A stretch of DNA of 64,000 nt. Source: Yamagishiella unicocca. Its lineage: Eukaryota; Chlorophyta; Chlorophyceae; Chlamydomonadales; Volvocaceae. Location: contig BDSL01000021.1 of NCBI GenBank assembly GCA_003116995.1, forward strand, positions 1 to 64,000, read 5' to 3'. The notes under the pieces are model-generated. The model was not told where the DNA came from, made no database searches, and saw only the letters and a program-made list of their open reading frames with translations. The stretch's first letter is position 1, and each line of letters starts with the position of its first letter. This document shows positions 48,506-59,800 of the stretch, one piece after another. The position numbers and the translations under genes are program-made.

Positions 48506-49418
48506 GCTTCCCGACCCGACGACGAGGCGGCTGCGACCCCTGCACAAGGGTTTATCAACCCAGCCTGCTGGCGGGAAGGTTGGCCGGCTGATCGCGTCAA
48601 TTTGACCGGGATCGGAATGTTTCCCTGGCAACACCTCCAGGCCGGTACTGCTAATGCAACTGGTAATTGGCACGCTATGTTGGGTTGTGGAGCGCACAGC
48701 TGCCTCATGCCCCTCGCGCTCGTGAGGTCGTGGGATGGGGCCGGGAGGGCGGGTGATGCTGTGTGGGGCACGGGCGAGGTTATTGTTCCGGCCTTACTGG
48801 AAGCAGAGTGAACGGGCTCGCCAGACAATTTTCCAGGGACCAGCGCCGGTATTTGCATCATACATACGTACAGCCGTCGGCCAGTCCGCATTGGAATTGG
48901 GGGCCACCGATTGGGGGTCCAACGCGACTGGCAGTGTGCTCTACGTGCACCTTGCACTCTGCTCTCGGTCATGGCAGGTTGGCGCAGTGGCCGGATGCAT
49001 CTGCACCATTCATGTTTGAATAAGCGCCACGCGTGCCAAAGGCGTGTGCGCTGCTCAGATTGGTCCAATCTAGGCCTTCGCCGCCACGTACACTGATGAC
49101 TAATGCAGCGAAGGGTGGTCCCATGCAGGGAATCATTACTCATTCGTTGTAAATGCACGTAGTCTACACGAAGAGTAGGGTCCCTGTCAAACAACCCGAC
49201 TCCGCTGCAGAACGAAGCTCTGCAAGCCGCAGCCACAACTACACTACTGCCTCGCGCATGCTCAAACAAAGTCACTTGTGTGCAAACCCTTGCGGCCACG
49301 TTGCAGCCTTTCATTTATCTCTGGGCCATTGTGGCAATGAGTATCAGAGGGCGCTGAATGCACCCCAGCGGGAATGGGGCGGCCCGGCTGTGTTAACGGT
49401 TGTGCCACTCGCTGCTCC
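48506..49418. other. Convergent 3' region of AAR2 and the prolyl 4-hydroxylase
   Basis: A plus-strand TGTAA at 49148-49152 could end AAR2 transcripts. A 270-codon minus-strand frame crosses most of the region, but it is Cys/Arg/His/Pro-rich without recognisable domains and I do not call it a gene. Confidence 0.45.
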
Positions 49419-52400
49419 TCAGCCGTAAACCATGTTGTGGATCCACTTGGTGGCGGTCCATTTGGTACCGGAGAAGGTGGGGCAGCTAGCGTGTAGCGCG
49501 TGGCGGTCAGTTTCTTGTCCCGCCGGGTCCATATCCCAAAACAACAACACATCGCCTACGGGGGGAGGATCAGGACCTCACCTGAGCTGCGTCGGAAACG
49601 GCCGCCATGCATGTCGGGCAGACGAAAACAGCAAGTTGGACGCATTGGACGCACACGCGGCAAATGGGGGCGCTTGACACAGAATAATTGCGCTAGAAGT
49701 TCCAATCCGAGGGCAGTAAACTCGGCCACCCTGCACCCGCACAGTTTCGTACCCTTCTTGGGCTTTATAGCGATGCCCATCCTTGCCGCGCACGCCGAGT
49801 ACCCCCCGCCGTCCACGGACTGGAGCTCCGGATCCAGGGCCTGCGCCAGGGGGAGCGACGTCTCGCCCCCTGCTGCCGGATCCACGTCTGCGGCAGGGGC
49901 GCAGGCGGGGACCATTTGCGCGTGCGGTGAGTGAGGGATTCAGGAGAGGACGTTGCGCGGTACGGTGACCCAGGAGAGGACGTCGCGAAAGCAGCACGGA
50001 CTACTCTCCAGGGAACGTTCTCTGGGCGCCCCGCCTGCCTTGTCCGCCTCGGCGAGAGACCAATTGCGACCCCTGGCGCTTTGGGTTGCTTCGCCCTTCT
50101 GCGCCCCGTCCCCGCCCACCTGACAGGTACATCAGCACTGTGGCCATGCGATTGCTGCCGCCCGCCCGCGCCACCTCGTGCTTGTCAAACCAGTCCCAGC
50201 TTGGGGGGGGAAGGCACAAGACAGCGAGCGGGCGTGGAAAAAATGTTCAGTAGCCGAACGCTGCTGCCTCAGTCGGGTTCAGATCCATGGATCGTTGACG
50301 ATGGTTGGCAAGCGCAGCTTGTGTTATGGGCATGAGTTGCGTCCTTGAAGCGGTGTATAACTGGTGCGCGAGGAGATGCGTGACCGGCATTTGCGGCCAG
50401 AGGCAAGGCGCTCCTGCCTGCCGACAACGTGCTCGACGGGCCTTCAAGATGCCCTCAACAGCGACCAATCACAATGTCCGTGACCGCTGTCGTACTTACT
50501 GCGCGTCATACTTCTGGCCGTCAACGTATCGCAGTACCTGGTCAGCGCAGGGTAAGGGCGGAAATCACAGGTCAGGCGCGGCCATGACGGGGCTCCAGGG
50601 CCGAGCCCGGTTGCAGGGCCGCTCCCCGGCCATGAGGGTCGTGGTGCGCGCTGGGCAGCACTGCCGGACCTAGGCTGCCCTCCTGCACCCTAGTGCCTCC
50701 AATTCGCGGCCATACTTCTTCTACCCTTTTTGTTCCTTTACCCCAATAGCCCACTGACGTGCGTCTCTAGTTTCCATCGATCGCCGCAGACCTCGTTTGC
50801 CACCTCCCAGAGCCCCTCCTGAACCCGCGCCGTACCTCCATAGGCTCCTGGTGGCGGACGGGCAGGTGCTGGCAGGGTGAAAGGGGGGCGGGATGGAGGT
50901 GGAGCAGGGCAAGAGCAAGAGGGTGTGAGCACGGTGTGCAAGTAGTCAAAGGACGGCGTAGACTCAAAGAAGTCAAAGGAGAAACCGAGACCTGCTCCAT
51001 GAGCGCCATGGACCGCTCAACATGTAACCCCGCCGCAAACCCCTACTCGAGTTTTTGGTTTGTGGTTTCACCCAACATAACTGCCCTTCCCTGGTGTGAC
51101 GGCATGCCCCATGCGAGGACATGCCGCTGCACACAGCACTGCCAGCCCAAAAGTGTTTCCACGTCTGCGGCCCAGATCATTGGGTCACACGCGGTGTGGA
51201 GGAGCCCGCATCAGGTGCGGCGCCACGCAGCTGCTCACCGTCCACCGGGCTATCCGCTCCTCGATGGCCTTAACTATGGGGGTTTCGCTGTACCTGGGGG
51301 CGCAGGACAGGGCCGATGCGTGCAGCTCGTAAAACGCGGGTCTTCAGCTGCGCGGTGGGCGTATGAAGCCGAGCAAAAACGGGAATCCGGTCCCGCCCTG
51401 CCTCCCGGCGCCGTGCCTTCCCCCCGGCCTCCTGCCTACTGTCCCCGGACCTGACTCCGCGCCTGCCCGGCCAATTGTTACACCCGTCTCCATCCCAGCT
51501 ACACAATCATACCCTAGCACAACCACGACACTTCTCCACGTACCGCCCCAAAGCACGGTCACTAAGTGCCCTCGTACTGCAAGTACCCCGCCCAATCCCA
51601 CCCACCCCACACAGCCATCCCACCCCAATCCTGCACTCCCACCCACACACCCGATGCTAGCAGAAAAGCTCGTCCGGATGGGGTCGATCAGGTCACTCGT
51701 CTCGCCCACCACCATGCTACGGTCAAGCTGCGAGGCGCAGAGCAGCAGTGACGGCGCGGGGTCAGGCAGATGCAGTAAGAGCCGGTACTTAACGACCAAT
51801 AACCATGCTAGCAGTTGGCACGCCCACCAAGATACCGTCCGTTGCGCATCCTATTGACCGGCGGCCTCTTGGCGGCTCGAAGCCCTGCCGGGTTCTGGCC
51901 TTAGGTATGGAGCCTACCTTCGGTGTCGCGATGCTGATGAGGTGGTCACACTCCTCGGGTGTTAGGAATTGGTGATAAATGAACGCGCGCGGCACCCAAG
52001 CAATTGTCTCGATCCACGGCCCACCAGCACCAGGGCTTTTAGCCTGACTCTGATAGGTTGGGTGTGGCAGTGTTGGGGCATGACCAGGGCGAAGACGGAC
52101 GGGCACGAGGGCCAGGAGGTGGGTACGGAGTCGGCGGGCAGCGTTCGCCTACTGAGTGCCCGGCATTCGTACCAAGGCAGGGTTGGCCAACGTCGTTTAC
52201 GACCAATCTTGCGTACCGGAACATTGTACGTTTCGCCCTTCCAGCCGATAAGCTGCTCCTCCGCGGAATCTACGGTTACACCAATTCAGTCCGCTTCGAT
52301 AAATTAAAGGGAACCATGAATTAAAGTGCAATATATTTCGCACCTTCTAGCGCTGCCACATGTCGGTTGAGGAAGGTCTGACCCAGCAGTGCGCACAGTA

Positions 52401-52431
52401 CCAGCACCTCAGTTAGCGACGCTCGAGGCAT
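49419..52431 (-). CDS. Prolyl 4-hydroxylase (2-oxoglutarate/Fe(II) dioxygenase), secretory
   Basis: Ten exons: 52431-52344, 52269-52217, 52043-51918, 51727-51651, 51293-51239, 50868-50836, 50537-50500, 50199-50120, 49887-49753, 49555-49419 (273 aa). It opens with a signal peptide or anchor (LTEVLVLCALLGQTFL). The P4H domain is complete: WIETIAWVPRAFIYHQFLT, EECDHLIS, DPIRTSFSASIG, VLRYVDGQKYDAHWDWFD, NRMATVLMYLSDVDPAAGGET, GDVLLFWDMD, LHASCPT and GTKWTATKW. The iron ligands are H157, D159 and H250; K260 should bind 2-oxoglutarate. These enzymes hydroxylate proline in cell-wall hydroxyproline-rich glycoproteins in the ER/Golgi. Micro-exons of 33 and 38 nt are supported by phase and by the P4H alignment. 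Confidence 0.92.
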
Positions 52432-53860
52432 TCGGTACAGCTAGGCCTGAACGTCAGTAAAGCATAACACTATCAAATGTAAAGGGTAGCACGGCTACTC
52501 GGTTCGTATGTATCCTTGGAAGCTCACGGAGTCGCGTCGGGGGTAAGGTATGGCATTATATGTGCAGCAAACATCATACGTTTACTCTGCTCTGTACATG
52601 TTGGCAGGTGCTGAAAATTGTTATGGGATGTGTGGGCAACGTCTGGATCCAAGGACTCCGAAACGACGACCTGTCAATCCGCTGAAGCCTATGTGCCCAT
52701 CAAAGGCGCCCACGATTGCAACGCCCATGCTATCGGAAACAGCTTTCTTATTAATAAACTGTAGAACTTCAAGTGGCACGCCCAAGCAACGTGCCAATTT
52801 GTCAAGTAAACCGCCGACACCCGATGCAACAACATAAGTTGAATGATTATTTAGCTTACAACAGATTGCTAATTATCGGAGCGCCTTAATGCCTATTGCG
52901 GAAAAGCGCAGTTGACAGTTTGCTTGTCCCGATGCTGTACTCACAATCGAATGGGCCATGGAAGTCACAAATGTAACCTGGCACAACTTCTCATGATTAT
53001 CACATGAGAGCATCGTGGCCGGGCTCCTAGAGTACCGGTACTGCCGGGTACTGCCATGTGTCGAGCCCTGTCCAACAGGGGTCCAGGCCCCGTGTACACA
53101 TCTAAGCGTACATCTGCAGGCCTGATGTGAAGAGGAGCCTCTGGTAGAGACAATACCTGTCCTCGGATGAATGCTTACACGTATAACAGCGTTGTGCCAT
53201 TTCTGGTGAGTCAGATCTGTACATGGCCCTTCAGACCACGGCTTCACCAGCTAGTAATCAATGGTCAATACCGGCATGGGTCTTATGTACGTCCAAGCGG
53301 CTGCAACGCCCCTGATCACGGCCATGCACCCGTGCATTCACCTCATCCATAATACCGGATATCATTCAGGTCACGCCCTCGCTAACCTCCGTCACCACCA
53401 TCAGTAGCTAGCTCTCCGCTACGAGGGCCCACCAAGATGTTCACCATGAAGCGCAATCCCTCAGCCCCAACCCAGCCCACACACCAGACAGTAATAAGCA
53501 CATTTAAACAAACCCCCGGCTGCCAAGTCGCAAACGCAGCACGCTGCAACACAACTGACTTTATCCACTACGCTGCCAGCCCGCGGCCAGGGTCGTAGCG
53601 ACAGCCAACCCGTGAGGCTTTCCAAGACTGGCGCGCTCTGATCCTCCGTCAGCAGTTGGCTGAGATCGACTGGTATGCCTGCCAGTCAATCGCGTCAGGT
53701 GGCCACCAACCCGGTGCTGCTACACGTGACGTTGTTGTCACAGTGGCTGCTGCTGTTTCAGGAGCCATGCAGTCCACACTATTAGTGCCTGTGGATGTCC
53801 GCGACCGGAAGCGGTATTTGGAGGGCATCCCCCCGCTTAGCGAACAAACCCGCTGCCCAA
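52432..53860. other. Intergenic region between the P4H and dynein genes
   Basis: Contains the P4H promoter, the dynein 3' UTR and an orphan minus-strand frame (52621-52872). A minus-strand TGTAA at 53175-53179, about 680 nt past the dynein stop, is a candidate polyadenylation signal. Confidence 0.45.
52621..52872 (-). other. Orphan protein-like open frame without start codon
   Basis: An 84-codon minus-strand frame reads like folded protein (TYVVASGVGGLLDKLARCLG, VPLEVLQFINKKAV, MGVAIVGAFDGHIGFSGL). Its first ATG lies two thirds of the way in. It could be one exon of a small gene or a fragment of a lost gene. I do not recognise the family. Confidence 0.3.
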
Positions 53861-56800
53861 CTAGTCGGCCAGCGACAGTAGGAAAGCCACGCCTCTTCGT
53901 GTCCAGTGATCCTGCGTTCGGGCGGGAGAAGACACAGGGGCAACAGAGGTTTGCACATGCAGCAGCCGCACGAGAGGACTGCCCCCTCCGCCCTGACATC
54001 GTCGCGCGCCATTGGATCGCTCTTCCTGCTGCCCAGATCGTCAATTGCTTAGGCAGCTCGACGTGCGGAGCATCTTACTAAACGTCCTTCTTCTGCGCCC
54101 CTCTCCCCCTGCCCCTTCCCCTTCCTCCTCGCGGCCCCGGCGTCCCCTGCCCGCGCGCATGAGAGGCTGGCCGCACCTGCGACTGTTCCGAGGGTATCAT
54201 GAGCTCCATCACGAAGTTGGTGGAGTGGCCTGTGGTGGCCAGCACTCCGCGGCGCTCCGGGGTGCGGTACAGCGGGCACTCGTAGTGCGGGAAGGTGGCC
54301 TGATCCGCTGCATCGCACGGAGACAGCTTCATCAGGGGGGCGGGGCTAAACAGCACCTGCGGAGGGAGGGAGGCAGGGAGAGAAAGTTGGGGGCTAGGGC
54401 GGAGCCGCGAACATGCCTGGAAAGGATTCAAAACAGTACTGCATGGCGACGCATACCAGCACTGCTGTATACATAACTCTCGTGCTCGGTGGCAGGATGC
54501 AGTTGGCTAGAAGGGAGGGGGTTGTGCCCGACCGCACCTTTGGCAGCGACTCCTGCAGCAGGCCCAGCTCCTGGTCCCACCGGGCTCCCTCCACGAACAT
54601 GCCGCTCATGAGGGCGCCGTCGTCGGGGGACACCTGCGGGAGGGAGGAGCGATGAGTGCGCCGCTTCATGTGTATGCCCCGCACGATAATGCCGGACCAC
54701 CCTACGCAGCCGAAGCATGACCCGTGCATCACAATACCGTGCGCCGCAAGGTCGCGCCAGCCCCAACGCGGCCCCGCCCAACCACCAACCCACCTTGTAG
54801 TCATCGGCGTGTCCGGGCATGCATGTGTAGTTGAACGTGATGGTGTCGATGGGGATGCGGTGCTTGCGCGCGAAGTTCTGCTTGACGCCAGTCAGGAATG
54901 CGTGTGTGAAGTAGAAGCCGGAGATCCAGAACACCGGCGGCGGGCCGTGTGCGACCCACTCCGACATCAGGCGGCAGCGCTCAATCAGGTCGGCCACGTA
55001 GGCGGACAGCGGCTTCAGCGAGGGGTAGCTCTTGTCCATCCAGAGATTGGGCACTCGGTTGTCGTACATTGACGAGCCTGCCGAGAGCAGCGAGTTCCAC
55101 CGTGGAGTTTTGGTGAAGCAGCCAGTGCGGGCTCACAAGTAGAGGATCGGTTTGTCAATCCGTATTCACTCTCAACGCTTCATCGCAAAGGTAATGTGAT
55201 TTGATTGCACAGGAGCTACGCCTCTACGGGTGCGCCCAACCCCTAGGCATGTAGTCACAGGCAACGTCCCTGGAGAGCCCCGTGTGCTGGTCCTAAGTTA
55301 CCGACAAACCGCCCAACGGGAACCTGCTCAGCGAGGCATGCCGGCGCCGTAGCGCGGGTGCCCGTTCCCAATACCGGCTCCAGGACGCGGGCGAGTCTGT
55401 GCGCATACCGGTATTTACCAGCAACATTCTCACAGCTACGCGACTGCCCCGGTCTCTCCCCCGATTGCCTAACGTACTCACCCAGCGCCTCCAAGTCCCC
55501 GCTCATGAGCACCAGGCCGCGGAGCGCCTTTTGAAGCGCCGCCAGGCTGTCATGGATCACCTGGGAGGCGGGCCGGGTGCGTTGACGAGGCCACAGATTG
55601 GGGTGTCAGAAGCATCCCGGCAAAAGGGTGGTGCTGTGGCTGCGCTCCTGCTCCACACGAGCCTCCCCTCCTGCGCGCTCGACCCCCCTCCCCTCACCTC
55701 GAGCAACCGGTTGAAGCGCACCAGCTCCTGGCACAGCACCGTGTTCATGGACTCGTAGTAGTCCACCGGGTACTTGAAGCGCACCGCCTCGATGTCGAAG
55801 GGCTGGGGCACGCGGGCAGTGATGTCCGCGGCCACCTCCGCTAGTACGGCATCGCGCGCCGCGGCGCCGCCCCCTGGACCGCCACCCGCGGCTCCGCCCG
55901 ATGACGCCGCGAGTAGTGACGACAGCAGCAGGTCCGTCTCCTGCTGGTCCTTGGTGATATCGGCGTTACCATGCAGACCAAACACCTGCGCGGGAGGGGC
56001 CACGCAGGCGAATAAGGGATAGGCGGGAAGGGATATCAGGGACAGCTCGTCGGGAGGGCAAAGGAGGCCTCTGTTATACTTATTAAGGTTTACAAATCAT
56101 AGTGAGGCATGGGTACTTAGCTGCTAGCGATCACAATCATGCACCTGATCTGTTACTGCGCGGCGCCTACCTCGGGATCTGCCAAGATGGGCAGGCCGCG
56201 GATGTACACCAGGCACGACTCCACCGGGCCATCTGGCGGCGCGTAGTAGCGACCGGACGGTGAGAAGGCGTAACCGTCTTGCAGCGCAGAGGGGCAGTAG
56301 AAGATGTCCAGGATGCTCATCAGGGTCCGCCGGTCATGGGCGTCGGTGACGCGGCCGCCGTAGTTGCATTCGCCCGTGAGGTAGCGCAGCGCGGGCAGCG
56401 GCACTGGCGTGGACTCCCCGGGGGGCATCTCGTTCAGGAACATTTGCAGCTGGCGGGCGGAGATGACGAAGTCGGGCGCTGAAAACTGGTATGGAACGTT
56501 CCAGCCCAGCGGCCCGAATTTGAGCCGCTCCTGAGGGGTTGATTCGGATGGTTTAGGCAACATAGCAGCCAAGGAGGGTTAGAATAACAAGGAAAAAGAC
56601 GATGGGTATTGGTGTTCAGCGTACTGCACCACGAGAGCAAAGCACCCAGTCACCCTGCCCACCTGCACGAAAGCGTGGAAGAAGCACAGTCCGAACAGCA
56701 GCTTCTTAAAAGTTCCGGGCCTTGAGCAGCCCTCAAAGAAGGTGGTATCGTTGACGGGGTCGCTGAGGTAGGAGCCCAACAGATTGGCGCGGAGGCCCTG

Positions 56801-59800
56801 GGGAGGCGGAAATGGACGTGAGGCGGGCGACAAGGTGAGGCAGGAGGTGAGGTGTCGTGCATGCGTCGAAGCAAAACATCCGAGCGAAGATGCATGGCTG
56901 GGACCAACAGAGTGCCATGGTGGCGTAGGTATGCGGATGGGACGGTTCCAAAGCTAATGACCCTGCGACCCAGTTGCAGCGACCACCCCTCCCCTCATGC
57001 GTTCCAGCCCAGCATCCAGAGTCTTCTCACCTTGGGCGGGTCGTTGGTCATCTTGATGCCGTTTTGCAGCACACTGACGGGGAAGGCCGGCGATGGGTAC
57101 GACGTGAGCCACAGCCGGAACGCCGGTGAGGTGTTCTCCATGGACAGCCCCTCACACAGCCGCTCCAGGGTGGGCATCCAACTGACCGCCAAGTGGCAGT
57201 TCTGCAGCACCACCCAGCCGCCACTGGCCTGGGCTGCCTCGATCAGGCGGGACGCCTGGCAGGTTGATGGGTAGCGGAGGGAACGGGAGGGAGTCAAGGT
57301 GTGACGGGGTGACGGGGTACTGCGACGACTGCCATATTCGCATGGGCGAGCGGCGGCAGCGACAGTATGCGCAGCTGGGGCAGCCACACACTGCCCACTT
57401 CATTCCGACGCCAGGGAACACCAACCCCTAAGGCCCACACCCAATGAACCCTGTGGGAGGCCCTCCTGCCCAGGCCCACACCCGCGCCTCACCTTGGGTC
57501 CCTGCCCCTGCCCCAGGCTGATGCTCTCCACGCTGACACGCATCACGTCCGCATACTTGAGCAGCCCCGACATGGGGTCGGATCCGGGTGACAGGACGAA
57601 AATGAGCGGCGTGAGAGAGGTGGAGTCCTGGAGGGGAGGGAGAGCGGCCGGGAGGGAAGTGCGGTATTGTAGGGCGTGGAATAGGACATTCCCATCGAGT
57701 CCGGACGGAGACCTTGAGCAAACTTGGCGATGGTGTGGCAATCCTCGCACTCAAACTTCCCACCCACGCAGCCAACTGGCCAGCCACCCACCCACCTGGT
57801 AGCAGCGGTCCAGGTCAAAGGGCGGCGGCTCAATGAACTTCTGGCCCATGCTGTCCAGCACATAGTGCTGGATGGCGCCGACCAGCTTGTCGGGGCGGAT
57901 TAGGCTGGGTGTGGGGAGGAGAGGCGAAGGGCGGAGATGAGGGTACGAGTGCGGGAAGGCAGTCAGGGAGGCAAGATGACCGGAATTACATTCCTAATAG
58001 GCTTCTGTCACGCTGCCCCGCTGCTGCAACACAAGCTCCCCAGACGTGCTCCTGCCGTGAGCCCTACAAGCCCCCCGACGCCCCACCGTATGACGAGCAG
58101 CTTCTGGAACGAATCCAACTTGCTGTGCCAGGGCTCCGGGAACTTGACGCGCGTGGGGTCCGCGCTGTCGTACATGGCGCGCCAGGGCCCGGGGTCCTCC
58201 CGGAATGAATCAGGCAACGCGCGGAAGGCCTCCCAGTGCTCCGCCAGCCGCAGCATCTCGGCCCAGCAGCGGTCGGCCAACCAGTCGCTGGGGTTTGGCG
58301 GCGGCTCGGCGGTGGAGATGCCGCCGGTGAGCAGGAACCGGAAGAGGCTGAGGTCGAGAGACTGCGCACGTGGTGAGGAGGGGGGGCAGGTGGGGCGTGT
58401 AATGGAGCTTTCAAAAAATTGTGTGGGTTCGGAGGGATGCGCCTGGCCGTCGCCGCGTTGAATCACTTGCCTGCTTGATGTGGGCGCGAATGGCGACGGT
58501 CAGCGAGAAGGAAAAGAGCAGCTTGTCCTTCTCGAAGAGGGAGCGGCAGATGTTGACGTAGAGGGAGTAGGTGAAGTGCGCGATGAGCGCCTCGATACGG
58601 CGGGTGAGGTCCTTAGACTTCTCCGCGCGTGCGATGGTGTCCTCGAACAAGTTGACGAACCACAGCAGCGAGTACTGCATGGTGCCAGGGGAAAGAGGTG
58701 CAACGTGATGAGTGAGATGCGGAGCTACGAGGTGATTCGGCGTGGTGGGATGGTTGGGCGTGAGGGTGGTACGATACAAGCTGGAATGCAACATCCAAGG
58801 ACCATATCCCAAGACATTGTATGCCTCGTTGGTGCTTTGCCCCCTTCGCCGCCGGTCCTCACCTTACCCCTCAGTCAACCCCTCATCCCCTTCCCCAGAG
58901 CCCCACCTGGTACATGGGCTCGATGGCCGCCAGGTCGCTGATGCAGAAGAACAATACGGACACGTGGCGGGCCACCGGCTTGTAGCCTAGACGGGTCTCG
59001 TCGATGGTGCGCTCCGTCTTGTCGGAGATCTGCGACCGGGTGCGGTGAGAGGTGGGGGTGAGGCCAGATAAGCAGGAAATGCGCAGCGGGGTACGTGGCA
59101 CGGGGTGTTACCCAACCTTGGAGATGCCCCGCACCTGTCTGTGCGGCCCCCACCCTGGTCTTCTCGAAAACACGCTAACTCACCTGCTGCTTCTGCGCAA
59201 TGTCATTCGACAGCTGCTTTGAGGAGCTGATCACGTTGATGGCTGTCTCATCCTGGGTGAGGGAAGCAGCAGCAGGTGGGGGCGGGTGGCGCTCAGGAGC
59301 TGCGCGGCAGGGAGAAGCCTCGGGACCCGCGTACAGGCGCAGCACATACTCAACGGCCGCTGCCGCAAGCCACCCCAACCCCTTCACGGCGACCTCCTGA
59401 CTGCGCCCGGCCCCTTCGACTGCCCCTGTCAAGCCTCAAGCCCACCGTGGACTGCGGGTTGGCGCGCGAACGATCGAGTATCGCCGTGTGCATGCCTTAT
59501 CCGCTGCCCCGCCCCCCCTCTCCCTTCCCGCCAGCCCCACCTCGAGGATGTTGCCCTCGCTAGCCGAGAGCACCTCAATGATGCGGTCCTCAATCTCTTT
59601 GAGCTGCCGCGCGTTCTCCGCTCCTGCCAGCACCAGCCGTGTCTTCTGGTCCTCCAGCTCCGGCCGCTCAAGTCGCACCACGATACCCAGCAGCTGGTCC
59701 TCCAGGCCCTGGAGGGGAGACGGGTGCGAAGGGGCGTGATATTTGCAGCTGGAGTGCTGGTGGGACCGGCGAATATGGTGGAATGCAGCGGAAGGACCGC

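Noticed and set aside
48502..49314. 270-codon minus-strand open frame between AAR2 and P4H
   Set aside because: Composition is Cys/Arg/His/Pro-rich with no domain, and it overlaps the probable AAR2 3' UTR. Long chance frames are common in GC-rich DNA.
53656..54081. 141-codon plus-strand open frame
   Set aside because: It lies antisense over the last dynein exon (53861-53911) and part of its final intron; it has no recognised similarity.
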